From assembly GCA_018881555.1 (NCBI GenBank), contig JACAXG010000071.1, forward strand, positions 2,982,537 to 3,046,536: DNA of 64,000 nucleotides. The letters run 5' to 3'. The notes beneath the pieces were generated by a model. It was not told the DNA's origin. It ran no database searches and saw nothing but the letters and a program-made list of their open reading frames with translations. A program made the position numbers and the translations under genes. This DNA is from Amblyornis subalaris (lineage: Eukaryota; Chordata; Aves; Passeriformes; Ptilonorhynchidae). Positions 42,501-55,845 of this stretch are shown in pieces; position 1 is the first letter of the stretch, and each line of letters starts with the position of its first letter.

Positions 42501-45500
42501 CCAAGTACGCTGCCATTCTAGTGAGCTGAATCAGTTTACCATGTGATTAAGTGAGTGCCAGAGCTAGCACAAGAGATTTGGAAGGCAGGAGGGGAGGAGG
42601 AAGGCTCCTTTTTGGAACAGTAAGCTGTGAATTCAGTTCAACCACCATGAAAAAAAGGCCAATAAATCACACCTTCAAGCCAACTGGCTGATTGCCAGTT
42701 TCACCCATCTCGTCACCCAAGGCAAGCATCACAGACATCAAAGGCAACCCAGCTACTGTGAGCTGCCTCACAACAAATTATTTGAGCAAATGAACCAATA
42801 AATAACAAGATGCACAGCAGAAATTACCCAGATTTTTAAGATCAAGCTATGAATCACAAACAACCACTGTCTCCACACATCTTTAAGTCAATCCGGCCAT
42901 TCACCCTACACCACACAGGTGTGGAATATCTTTTATGAGTGTTCTGGCACTTCCTTGGAAGCTTTTACAAACCAGAAAAACAGGCGTTCCAAGCACTACC
43001 CTGGCATGTTCCTGGCAGTGGCTCTTCAGGGAGTCTGCCACACAGCTCAGCAAGCCATTAATGTTAGCAAATTTCACCAATCATCACCAGGCGACTGATG
43101 TGCCAGAACAGGCATAAACCAGTAGTAAAAACCCTTAATTCTCATACTCACCATCCATAAGGAGCCAGTGGCCAGTTAGGACCCAGATAAGGACAAGCAT
43201 CACAGACAGAGAAAACGAGAGCAACTCAGCAGCAGTGAAACGCCCACAGCAGCCAAAGGAAATCCTAGAACAACACATAAACATCAGCTGGAAGACTTTA
43301 TGTTTCCATTTAAAGAACAGAAAATGGACACTGCTGGAACAAAGCTCAACTGCTGATGAAAGATGCCAAGAACAGCTGAAGGGAAGTTCCTTTGCCACAA
43401 ATAGGTACCAAAACAGCAACAAAATAAAAGCTTTCCTCACACTCAAATACTGTATGTAAAGGATGAACTGCAGAGATGGAAAAAACGTGTAAATCTTGGC
43501 ACCTCTCTTGAAATTGTCACTGTGCTATTTCCTAGCACNACCTAAGATTGTGCTTTTAGCAACATGAACTCCAATCACAAGGTTAAAAAATAAAATTCGT
43601 TTCAAAACATGACATTAACAACTGTAATTTTCACTGGTGTAACTACAGTCTCCGAAAGAGCCAGCATTAAAATCCAGAGTCCAATGTTAACAAACATTAA
43701 AATCCAATGCCAAATCCCAAACTTATTAAAAATCAGTGTTGGGAAATCTAGTCCCCTGTAATGGTATTGCATTTCCCAGGTTGGCAAGTGTGAGTTGACT
43801 TACAGAAATTGTGCTTCCTACTTTCAAAGTGGAAATATGATGTTGGCACAAAAAATATGCACAAACATCAGTCCTGAAGCCCTGAGGTTAATGCTTGTTA
43901 AAGAATTCTCATTAAAACAAAGAAATACAACACACAAGAAGAGGAGCAAAGGATTGCTCAAGTCCTTACTTGTTTTGAGGTGAGCAAGGCCGTGTTAAGT
44001 ACTGGCACATCGGGAGCAGAAGGAAAGCAAAAGCTATTGTTGCAAGGACTACAAAAAGAAGAAAAGGTAATATTAGGACATTCAGACCTAATTTCTACAG
44101 TACACAAACAGGCTTCTCCAATTTGAAAAAGCTTGTGCAACAATGTCCTATTATCATACGCTCAGTATTATTCCAGCATGAGCAGCTCAAGGCTCTTGAG
44201 GTTTCCTGCACAACAGCGAGCCTTCAGACTGAAATGAAATGAAAGCTCTCAAAGGAATGCAACACCCCATCCCCAAACCTTAAAAAAAAGTCTTAAATCT
44301 ATTCATGATCATGTTAGCAAGAAAAACAGTTTTCATATATTCTGAGANAAAAAAAAAATCTTACTACAAACTGGTTGTGAGAGTCTCTTTAAAATTCTTC
44401 AACATACGACACAGCATAATACAGAAGTTTTTCCACTTTTTAACTCAATATAGTAATTTTTTCCCCCCATCTCACTCAAACCTCTTTATTCATTACTAAA
44501 ACACAGTACAACATCAAACACATTATAGCCAGTAGCTGGCAACTTCACTTTTTTAAAATACAAAGTGCTTTAAGTTTTTGAAAACAGAGTGATAAAAATA
44601 CGTCAATATCCAAACAGACTATTTCTATAAACGTTTTCTTTTTCAAGCAGCATACTTATCCCACCCACACATTTGTAAAAACGTTTAGTAACTCTTGGTA
44701 TTTATAACCATTTTTCCTTCCAGTTTCTTTAAAGGACTGTTTAAAAGGCTGGAGCGCGAGGGCGTGGACACACAGACATGTCAGCAGCACACATCCAAAA
44801 CTGTGCAGCAAGAACAGACTGCAAGGAAAATGGAAGTCACTTGAAACTTTTTGCATGCTGCAGTTCAGATCTTTGTGCTGTCCTCTACTTATTCCTTTAA
44901 AAAGTGTTGCTGGTTTTTACAAGGGATTTTTCTTCTCTTCTCAAATGAAGATGATGGGAAGGAATCAAACATTCTCTTTAGTACACAGTTTAAGCCAACT
45001 GAAGAAATTCATTTGGTCAAACGACATCTTTCCCTTCTTGTGGGAGGAAGATTTAAAACAAAACAAAAAAAGGAGAACTCCAATAATCTACAAAGAAAAC
45101 TTGAGAAGTGTCTGCATGCAAACAGCACCATGAAAACTCAACAGTTCTATATTTCAGAGGGGGGAAGAAAACCAGAATGGGCAGGGAAAGAACAAACAGT
45201 GTGGCAACTCTGCACGTGCTGAACTAAGAACCTCTTCAGAGGTGCTTGGCAAAGAACACTGCCCAGAAACCCTGTGCCCCTGCTGCCCCAAGGCCTGCCT
45301 GCCCACCCTGCTCCCTACCCTGCCTCCACCACCGGGGGATCAACCCTCTTTGCCCTTGCAATCTCTCTTCCCCCTTCCTCCCCTCCAGCTCTGCTCAGCA
45401 GGGAACCTTGTGCCTCCTGTCCTGGTGTCCCCACGCTGGCCCTGTTCAGCAGCGTGTGGGAGTTAAACTGCAATCACACCAATCCACAGAGCCCATGAGG

Positions 45501-48500
45501 ACCCNCTCCCAATCTCACTCCTGCCTGTTCAGGCTTCCAGTCACAGCCTCCCACCTCCTCCAGCCTCAATACCGATGATTCAGTCGGGAATCCCTTGGCT
45601 TAACTCCTGTCTGCAGGCACATGCCAGCTCTTGGGCTCTGCCCTCCGCCGAGCAGCGGGTCCTGGCCTTGGCTGCTTGCTGGACCTACCCTTGCTCCTGA
45701 CTCTTCCCTGAAAGGCAAATCTCTGTGAGAGGAACATTTAAGAGGGAGTTAAGAAACCAGACATCAGCTGTAATTTAGCAGTCCCCCACATCAGCCCCTA
45801 CTATCTACAAATAGAGGATGTAAAACAGCACGACCTGGGCTTCAGGGGACAGAGGGACCAAGTTCCACAGCCCCGGGCTGCCAACTCCAGCAGGGTCCCC
45901 ATCCTGCTGTACAGCCTCTGAAGAAGTTTTGCATTTCATAGTTTCTGGGCTTAATAACACCTTCTGATGTTTCCTTTCCCAAGGAAAACACAAAAGTACC
46001 ATAAAACCAAGTTCAAGAATAAAGATACCCAAGAGCACTGACCCCCAATCCCCTGAAACATGCAACAAGCCCCAGAGGACACAGGATCCTCTAGTGACAC
46101 ACACAAGTGTTACAAATAAAGTTACAAATCTCAGGGTCATTTTGGAAATAAATGGACCAATAACACTGACAAAATTCCTCTTTTGTCATAAATTTTTTCT
46201 TGTATTATCTTATATGTTTGTGTGTATATATTCCCCTGATATTCAGCATATAGTAGAATTTATCTGAAGTATTTTTTTTAATAGTCATAGGTAAAAGTTA
46301 TAAAAGCAGAATTCAACAGACCTCTACAGGAGGTAGAATTAGACAGGAGTCTCAAGACTAGAGATTTAGATTTCACCCATCAACATCAGCCCTCTTTAAG
46401 AGGCTGGAGAGGATGCACAGCTCAGGAGTTAAACCATGAGGGAAAAGCCTGCAATGGAGTAGGAGAGGATGAGAGGTATTTAGCAGTTTAAAAATCTTCA
46501 TACTCAGTATGTGGACTGAGTACAATTTTTAGAAGCTACTGTGTATCTGGAGCAATAGGAAGAATCTTTTTACTCTCAACAGCAGCTCGTCTCTTGAAGA
46601 ATTGCAAAAAGATCAAAAGGCCAAAATTTTCCAAAAAGCAAAGCCCTGGTATTTATTTCAGAGACAACATGTAAATTATAAACATGACTGGAGGATCTGC
46701 AGTTTATTTGCAAATAACAGTTTGAATTTTGTTCTAAATTCAAGCAGTGCAAAAGGCTAGCATTCAAATACTAGAGACCAGAAATACCTTTGAAACAGAA
46801 GAACTGCATGAAAGCAAACCCAAAATTAAAGTAGGAAAGAAGTCTCTGGACAGGATTGCCAGAGTTATTTCCCATAGAGTACTTGAATTATGAAATACCA
46901 CATACAGTTCTGAGCACTGATTTATAAACAGGTGAACTTCACACAAAATAATACATCTGGCATCTTTAAACCTCTGGCAATTTATAGCTCAGTAGGTTTA
47001 GCACAACTCTAAGTGGAAAATACTTCTCAAATAATAGTTGTCACTTTATAGCCACAGAGACATGAAAATACAACTGTGAAACCTGATGAGTCTTTTTTTA
47101 GTGTACTGTGACATGTATTATAATTCTTACCAACAATATTTAATTATATCAATACTTACTGTTCTATTGCAAGTTTTATTAAGAGAAGAAAACTTAGTTA
47201 CCTGCTGTGCATATTGTAAAGACAACTTGAACTGAGTCAAAGAAGAAGAACATAACTAGGAGAGACACCGATGCTCCGATGGGCAGGAACAACGCCTGGG
47301 TGGAATCAATGGTTTGAATACCTGCAGGAGAAAGAAGGGACATTTAACTTGTGTTTCTTCCCACACACACGAACACCGGCCCTCACCAGCGCAAGGGAGG
47401 CCTCCGACAACATATCCCCTTTCAGTGCTGCTGCAACATTTACTTGGTGCTCTCAGAACCGAGCACAGGTGCCTGTGCACAGCAACAGCCCTGCTCTGCA
47501 GAACACAGAACTGAAAGTTCTATTTTCTCTTGTGCCATACATAGAACGAATAACAAACCACAAAAATGAACATTATTTAGGAAATAGAATCACTTTACAC
47601 TGAGACACATAAACATGTTGAACAGAGCCTATGAAAGGTTTCTTTAACCTCTCCACACAAAGTGAAAAGCCTGACCAGTGTTAGGCTGACCCAGCTCATG
47701 CAAAGGGTGCCACAGCTCCAAATTCCACTTGGGTGAAAGCCACCAAGCTCTTAAATTGCATCACAGGTTACAATCACCAGATAACATCAAGCCTAACAAT
47801 AAAGGGCAGTTTTCAAAAATCACCCAAGCCATTTACCTGTTTATGAAACCCCCAGATCAGTGCAGTGCACTATAACTGCCTTTTTGCTAAAACCCAACAT
47901 GAATTCAGGCTCACATTTTTTAGCTGGCAGTAATTTTAAACAGTGCAGAGATAGTGAAGTATTTTTTTCATAGTATTTCCCCCACCTCAACCATGCAATG
48001 TGACTACTACAGCTGTTAATCATGGGACAGGAGAATTTTTATTGTATTTCTGATTTTTCAGAATTACCAGCAAAATTGAGAAGCCCACCTATCCCCACAA
48101 ATTCAAACACTTAACCAGTCTCCGTAGCTATATTTACATTTGATCCCGGGGCGGAAAGAAGCCATAAGCAGCAACCCAATTAAAAATGTGAGACACACTT
48201 ATACTTGTAGAGCACTAAAGTAACAACAGGTAACATCTGAGGTAGTCACTTGGTAAGTGACCAATGAAAAATAATAAAAGGCTCAGACCTAGAAGAGATA
48301 GAAAACCAGCTTAACATCACTGTGTTATCCCAAAATAATTAAACACTGCTATATGAAGGGAGTTTTACCAGTCCTAGGATTTTAAGGATAAGCTTTTTGG
48401 TTTTGAGACATACCCAGACAAGTAAACATCCACATAGATTGTGTGTGACTGCGTGTGCTTCTGTGTAAGAATGTGTCTAATTTTATTTTTTCCTGTGGAA

Positions 48501-51500
48501 GAGTGGCAAGTCATATAAATAATGGATTACCTGCACAACTCAGTTACCAATATATCTGATTATGCTGAAAAACCTCAAATATGCATGAAATACACTCCAC
48601 TACAACTTAGTATCTATCTGTCTTAGTCATAAATATTCAACCATTTTCATAAAAGAAAAGCTGAAGAATAAGCATGGAAGTCATGACACTTGCACACAGT
48701 CACTTATTAGTTCACGTCATGATCTATTATTCTTAGACATTAGTAGCGCAATACATTTTAAAAATAAAAAGCAGAAGAACTCAGTCACTTGGGATTTCTA
48801 CAGTGGAGAGGTCTGGTACATTAAGGTAAAGTGCAGTGTAGAAAGTCCAGTGATGACAGTGTGAAGACACAAAAATTCTAATCTTTGACTTAGATCTGGT
48901 TCCTCCTGCTCTGAGAAAGCACATTTATTCACATGCCTTTCAACTTCCCAAGGGAAAAACTGAACAAAACAAAAACCCAGAAATGACACAGTACACACCA
49001 CCTTGGCATCTGGGAATTAGTGCCTGCAGCATTAAATGTCAGAGTTCTTCATTTCATTTCTGATCATTTTGACAGCTAATCCCCTTAATGTGCTTACTCC
49101 CCAGCCCCAGACTGTCTTCTCTTCCTTCCCAGATGCCAAAAGCCTCAACTGTTCATTGCTGAATCACCAAGCACAGCAACCTCTGCTCTGTGCTGCCAAC
49201 AGAAGCAGTGCTCTGATAACTATTACAAGAGTCTACATTAAAATAGGCAAAACCAGCAAGAGACACATACAACATATGTTATTGAATTTAGAATTTTAAA
49301 GGTATATTTCTTGTTTTAAACAAAACAAGCTTAGCATTCAGGATTTCATGCATAGGGTTTTTCACTTCTCTCACTCCTGCCTTCTATACTCTGGGAAACT
49401 ATTTCATTCTANAGCCTATTCTCAAAATATGGCCATATAAATTGCTCCAAGTTAAACTCAAGTGTGAGTTTACAACACACTGTGCACAGTGTGTTCCACT
49501 CTGTTCGTTACATATTTTTACCTGCAAAATGGTGCATGTCAGATGGCCAAGCTGCCTAGAATCTATTTATAAATTACAGAAGGGACAGTCACCACGCAGG
49601 AGCTGACATGTTAATCCCACTCTGAATAGACAGTGTGCAGACACATATTTTGTTGTCCATTATAAATGAGTTGCCCAGAGCCATGTGAACTCTCTACTTC
49701 AATTTCTCTACTGATAAGGCTGAATCATCCTAAGCAACTTGTCAGTGCACCCTGCACTCTCTCCCTGCTTACAGACTGGCCAACACGTCATTGCGATGAG
49801 CTCCAGACAAAAAGAAATTACATTCCCTTCTCNCTGCGGGGTGGCTTTTTTAGAAGTAAAGCTGTTTCCATTTCCAGTAAAACCTGACAAATTGTGCAGC
49901 ATGCAATTTTTATGCATTATGGAAATCTTATGTTGATGTTTTAAATTTAGCTCCCATGGGCATGAACCAGACATGGGAGAGCAATATCAGAGCACAGCAA
50001 GGTGGAGAGTGCCCAGCACAACAGTTCCCTGGGATCAGGTGGCTCTGCAATGCAGCAGCGGAAACACACAGACAGGTGAAGCAGGAGGTGCAGCACTGAA
50101 GTGAGGCAAGGAAGGCAAGGAGTAAAGCTGACCCTTACTGTTATTGGTGCTGTTGCCATTAAAAGACCCAGCAGCACTGCTGTTGTCTTTCTCTTTGTCT
50201 TGATTCTCAAAGTCCATATTCAGAGACCTGCAGGGAACAAACCAAATGTAACAGATGAGTTCCAAACTCCTGTTTAGGCTCATCAGGTACAGTCTCATTC
50301 CCGCTCTGCCACAGCACCCTCTCCCTGAAAAAGCCTTGTAATGCTGGTTATTAGAAACAACATCCTACACAGTGGGAAATTAAAATAAATAAAATGCTTA
50401 GTTCCAGATGAGGCCCCACATCCCAGGTCTGATGGTGAGAGCAGACACCACAGTGTCTGCACTGGGGAGTGTTGAATATCTTTGCTGCAGTTTGTTGTTA
50501 CCTGATTTCTGGGAGGAGTAGAACATGATGGAAACACAATAAACATTTCAATTCTCTTGTGAATCTTTCCAACTTCTCATTTTGTTACTTTTCATTCAAA
50601 TTTAATTATCAGGTTTCATTTTTAAGACAATATTATTTTCTTCCTTGAAATGTTATGAATGACCCAAACTAGCTTTTAAGTGTCTGCTCAATGTAAGGTC
50701 TTGTTTCATTGAAAAAATCTCAGCAAAGCCTAGAAAATAACCAGATATATATTTTACATGCACACAGAACAGATGACTAGAGGAAGCTCTGAATAAATAA
50801 TACAAATTGATACACTTAATCCATAGGAGCTGACAACACTCCCCTGTGTACCCAGCTCAGCTGTTATTGATTCATCTTTTCATTTTGATATACACACTTC
50901 TAAAAAGTTGCAAAATAGCACAGTACGCTACCCCTTTTACCACAGTCCTTCATTTTCATGCAACTTCTAAATTATATTCTAACAGATTTGGTGTAAGTTT
51001 CTGAAAAGGGGGAATTTCGCTTAAGGTCTTTTTTGACCAGTAATAATTTCTATTGTTAAATTCAACGTGCTTTTTAATAAAAATACCAGCAATCAAGTTT
51101 ACCATGAGTTTCTCATTCTGATGCATGTACGGTATCCATGATTTAGCTGCATATTTATTTATTCAAACGAGCTATGGAAAACCACCAGAAGCACTGTTCA
51201 TCTACCACTGTACAGCTCCTGTCTTAAGTTTGCAGCAGCATTCAAGTATTTCAATAAAAATTCCAGGTCAACAGGCATTAAACTTCAAGTTTAGCTGTAA
51301 CTGTGCTGTGCAAAGTAAACAAATTCTATTAATTTATCAGACCAGTAATAAATACACCACAGTCTTCTAAACCATTCTAGAGGTATCACAGTTATTTCAC
51401 TGCAGTGCATTGATCACCTACTGCAATGCACAGGTGAGCAAGTCCGTGCTGCAGTCCCAGAACCAGGCACATCCAGGTCTAGAAGATCATGACACTTGTG

Positions 51501-54500
51501 GTATATTAAAGACACAGGGATTGAGCAGTTTCACTGCATAAAAAAAAAAGACAAAGGCTCTTGCAGTATAGAACTGGTTTGTTTCCTTTGCTTCTATTAA
51601 GCAAGTGCTCCCCAACATTGTTAGGAGATTGAAGCAGTTTTTGGTCTCAGGCACACCACGAGGAAGTTTTCACCTCAGACATACAGTACTTGTACACAGA
51701 CCATGGATCATCAACTAAAGAGTTCTTGAAAATACAAACAGGCAATGGAGAACACTAGAATCTAACAAATTGATCTGTTGTTCTTAGCTTGTTCTTCTGA
51801 AGTTCTCTTTGCTCTGCTCTTTGTTTGGAGTGCCTCCATCCTTCACTCACACTCCCTTTTTCCCTGTTATGCATTGTAGCTTCGTAATTTGCCTCTCAAG
51901 CTATAAAATTCTGGGAGGAGGCTGACAGCCCTGCAGGACTTGGTCCAAGATTCAGGCAAACAAGATAATTCTTTTCTCAGTGCAGCATTTCTTTCTCCTC
52001 TGAATTAGCACAGTTTAGCAAGAGCCTCACACCATCATTCTCCCAGTGGCATCAGGCAACTCATAACTTAAGGGATTGCTATCAGCAGAGAAACCTGGAA
52101 ATAAAAACTATTAGATCTACTGCTCATAAACAACCTCAGCCCCTCTCCTTTCATTGCAATAGTGTCAGCAATTATTATTACCTATAAACATCCCTGCCTC
52201 AAAAGTATGCATAAATTAGGAAATTACTTTCACTTAACAACACAGCTGCTCTTCTAAGTCAACTTCTGAATAATCTCCAACTGTTTTATGATTTGGCTCT
52301 TCCCTCTGCTACAAATTATCACTAACCTAATAAGAAAAATTGAGAAGCGATCACTATAACTCTCTCCAAGAAAGTTAAAAATTATACCATAGAACAAGAT
52401 AAACTCAAAACTACTGGACTGCAGAAAAACGGCAAGCTGGGAAACATTTGCTGTTTTGTTCAAGTTTCTCTTGGGCTTCCAATGGGAATGTTGAGCACCT
52501 CCCATGGGGCACTAAACTGCTCTATTGTTTCTTCTGTGGGTCCTCACAGCTCCAGCTGGTAGGAGTTCTAGCACCGGCTTTCAAAGCAAGCGAGTCACCC
52601 TCCTGCAGGGATCGCTCCGGAGGGTTACGCTGAGGCCAAAGGAATGAGTAAGCTGCTGGCGCGTCACTATCATCAAAGTTCAGATTCAACTATGGATCAC
52701 TTCCACTGCAGAAATGTCTCAGGGAAACAACCCTGCAGGAGATGTTCTTATCAAACAATGGAGGAAACAGGAACACAAGGATGGATCTATAGAGGCACCT
52801 GCACATGCAATTTATTGAGAAGTTCCTTCTTGCTCTACTAGTGAGGGCCGTCACCCATCTGAGAGCTCTGGGAGCCTGGGAATGCCAAACCAGAAAGCCA
52901 ACCATTAGCACAGCATGTTCACATGAACACCATGAGTTTACCATGTGAGCTNCTTTATATTTACACTCACACTTTGGATACCCAAAGCCTAGAGACAGAA
53001 GGCCCCAGTGTCATCCCACACTTCTTGGTTTGGTTCAAAAGCATTTGAACAGGGAGATTTTGGGTTAAATCTGGCTTTACATAAGCTGAGAGCCCACGTC
53101 TGGGTAGGTGATAGGATAGAAAAAGATTTAGCTGTTACCTGCACAGTAACCTCAACATTTAAGTCGCAGAGAAGCATTTGGACAAGAATAGGTGGCTGTC
53201 TTGCCCTAGTAAATAACCTGTTTCAAGCTGAGCTCACCTCTTTAAAAATCCACAACTAACACATCTACTTGCATGCTCCAGTTTACAGCTTGTAACNGTT
53301 TAAAGGATTAGACTTGCCCCCTTGGCAGCCAATAATAAAAGTATGTCAAGTTCAAGGACTGAGAGACAGTCAGAATGTACATGAGAGAGACGTTCAGAAG
53401 GGCTGGAAGCTAAAACTCCTGACCNGGCACAAATGTGGGAAGGAAATGTTCGTTCATGCACAGTAAGAGAAGGGGAACTCATCACTGCACTTTGTTCTGG
53501 TTGTGGGCTTTAGCCATGATTTATTAGATGTTCTGCTGAGTATACTGAGGGTTTGGAAATTTTTTCATTTGTTTTGGACAAATGCTGCTTCTATTAATAA
53601 GGACAGTGGACCAAGGCTTTCCTTTGTTCCCCTGAAATCTCCTGCCTTAGATTAGATCCACCACACACGTGGATTTTATCCTAATGACTCACCCACCCAA
53701 TTCTTTCTGATCCTATTACTGCACTTCTGTTTCAGCCACTTGCCAGGAATACCACAGTAACTCTACCTGCTTCTTTTCAGTTGAAAATCAGAAACCAAGC
53801 CCACTTTCTGCAACACGAAGGTTAACTAAGGAGTGCTNTTTTCTTTTTGTGTTACGAGAGCTCCACTGCAGACGAGCACTCAAATCCAGATGAACACACC
53901 ACTGCTGACAGATGACGATGAGCATCCTAAGCTGTAACTTTCATCTTTCCAGCACATCACTTTTCTAAGAAAATTCATCCACTTTGCCAGAAGTTTTCAC
54001 ATAACTACTTTAAGAATTTCTAGATTAATATAATTTTGTAACTTACTACCANACTTGAATTTCTTAAATAACTTGATTGTATTTCAGATCCCTTTGCTAT
54101 CACCACTGTACAATTTTCTGTAAAAAACTGCTTTTGACCTCACTCGCTAATCAAACAGAATCAGAGTTTGTCCAAGTCCCCATCATAAACCATGGGTTTC
54201 AGCTCAGACATCTGCTAAAGAAACCACATATAGGAAATTAATTAGGAAAGCGATTTTAAAACTCTGGGACCCTATTTTGGCCTGTAACTTACATCTTGGG
54301 GTCTTCAGGATACACACAAAGGAAGAAGACTAAAACAGGGATTTCCTCAATGCATTTGTATCCATCACCATTCTACTGTAATTCCAGCAAGTCAGATTGC
54401 TCTGGAGTTCGCAGTCCTTGCTATATGAGTAGTTTTAAATGTAAAGTATAGGACAAAATGCTAAGAGCATGCAGTAGGTACCAATAGGAATAGATGGCAA

Positions 54501-55845
54501 ACAGCAGGGGAAAAATTTTAAGGTCCAGGACCTCCAAGAAAGACAAGCAATTTAAGTTCACACACTCCTGCTGTTTTATATTGCATTATGTTTTCATAAC
54601 TGAATTTTAATAAATGCTATGGCTTCTTGCAGCCAGATGCATAGTTCCTTTTTACACAATTGCATAAATTCAAATAGTTAAAAATTTCATTAGTCCCTCA
54701 ACTATATGCTAATCTGACCCAAAACTTAAAGAAAAAACTAAACAAATACAACCCTTTATTACTTTTTATTATGATCATCTCTAGATTTTGTTTTCCTAAA
54801 GCTTTCTACTTTAATTCCACCAGCCATGCTGTTACCCAATGCTTGTTAACAGCGACAGCTCTNGCAAAAAAATTGGCTCTTTCATTATATGAGTTTATTA
54901 ACTTACGANGGTGATATAAAACCTCTTATCCTAAAACAGCTGCAACTTACATCATATGTATGACCACAGCTATCATCTGTTTCAGGAATACTCATAGCAG
55001 TTCAGAGACTCCATAGTGAACATAAGCCTTTTATCACAGACTTGTGAAATGAAGCAATGTTCTTCAAGAAGCAGAAAGAAAAACATGCTGTATTTAAGTT
55101 TAAAACAACAATACTTTCATATTGTGATTATATTTTTTTAATATGTCAGTATGAGCCTTACTCCTTAGGTACCACTACAGTAAAACAAACTGTATAATAC
55201 AACATGCAAGTCTAAAGGGACAACTGTGTTTTCTCTAAATTATACTCAAGTCTCCTAAAATGAGGCAAATTTGATTTCTGAAGACTCAACCTAATCCTGC
55301 AGCAGTTCTCAGATTCTTTGCTGGAACTCAACCCTGGTGGCGTTTCCCACTTCTCTTTTAAGCTGTTACTCAAACTCAAGCAAACAGCAGTGGGACCTGA
55401 GGATTGTTGTTTTACAGGACTGGTTTGCAATAACACGAGCACATGCTGAATCAACCAACACTGAATAACATGTAGAAAATTCTGCTGTTGATAACATTAC
55501 CTTCTCTCTCTCTTAACAATGCTTTCATATCCTCTAAAATATATTTTTACAGAGTTGTCCTCAAGGATTGACTTTTAAGTTATCTTATATGCTCTTGTAC
55601 CGTAACATACAATAACATCTTTCAGAAACCCTAGCTCGCTACTATTTCTTCCTTTTCCATTTCCTTCTCAGAAGCAAATACTTTCTTTTATGTTAGCCAC
55701 ATCAGTCATTTGCAATACTTTTACTTGAAAAATAAAAACTCTGCAAAACCTCAAAGAAAAATCTTACCTGAAACTGCCGTAGACTATGAGGAGAATAGAA
55801 ATCAGGAAAGTAGACACTTGACTGGAATCCACAAGGGAATATGCC
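33521..55845 (-). CDS. SPPL3: Signal peptide peptidase-like 3, exons 2-11 (exon 1 outside window)
   Basis: SPPL3 is a Golgi aspartyl intramembrane protease of the GxGD class that cuts type II glycosyltransferases and so tunes glycosylation. Coding exons, in transcript order on the minus strand, are 55845-55768, 50227-50139, 47321-47202, 44048-43970, 43264-43152, 38121-38015, 37033-36870, 35666-35467, 34421-34312 and 33592-33521 (stop at 33523-33521). All junctions are in phase. They total 1129 coding bases, about 376 residues, and only some eight N-terminal residues on exon 1 are missing against the 384-residue human protein. Catalytic Asp residues lie in LLIYDVFW (exon 7) and [11 protein letters not shown] (exon 9), and the PAL motif is in [13 protein letters not shown] (exon 10). 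About nine hydrophobic segments are present: one in exon 2, two across exons 4-5, two across exons 6-7, then the two catalytic helices and two near the C-terminus. Exon 3 codes a short hydrophilic loop with three N-x-S/T sequons. The tail ends RFLEV. Confidence 0.97.
33593..34311 (-). other. SPPL3: SPPL3 intron 10
   Basis: The last intron, with a gtaaga donor and a cctag acceptor read on the minus strand. No other feature is recognised. Confidence 0.75.
34422..35466 (-). other. SPPL3: SPPL3 intron 9
   Basis: A plain intron with two N bases (near 35021 and 35394) and an A-run near 35260. No RNA gene or extra exon is seen. Confidence 0.75.
35667..36869 (-). other. SPPL3: SPPL3 intron 8
   Basis: It separates the exon ending in LVFPS from the exon carrying the GIGD motif. 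Nothing else is recognised. The next intron, 37034-38014, is similarly plain and ends the exon carrying the YD motif. Confidence 0.75.
38122..43151 (-). other. SPPL3: SPPL3 intron 6
   Basis: A 5 kb intron, mostly A/C-rich on the plus strand. A GC-richer block of about 450 bp lies at 41.0-41.45 kb with a few CpGs, and reads as minus-strand open frames of 76-115 residues with no resemblance I recognise. No repeat family is identified. Confidence 0.65.
43265..43969 (-). other. SPPL3: SPPL3 intron 5
   Basis: A short intron with a gtaagg donor and a gttctag acceptor on the minus strand. No other feature is seen. Confidence 0.75.
44049..47201 (-). other. SPPL3: SPPL3 intron 4
   Basis: A 3.15 kb intron. 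A C-rich low-complexity block at about 45.25-45.7 kb stands out against A/T-rich surroundings. No exon or RNA gene is seen. Confidence 0.65.
47322..50138 (-). other. SPPL3: SPPL3 intron 3
   Basis: A 2.8 kb A/T-rich intron with two N bases (near 49412 and 49833). Nothing recognised. Confidence 0.65.
50228..55767 (-). other. SPPL3: SPPL3 intron 2
   Basis: A 5.5 kb A/T-rich intron with several N bases (near 52952, 53297, 53425, 53837, 54052, 54863 and 54909). I see no coding exon, tRNA or recognisable repeat. Confidence 0.65.
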
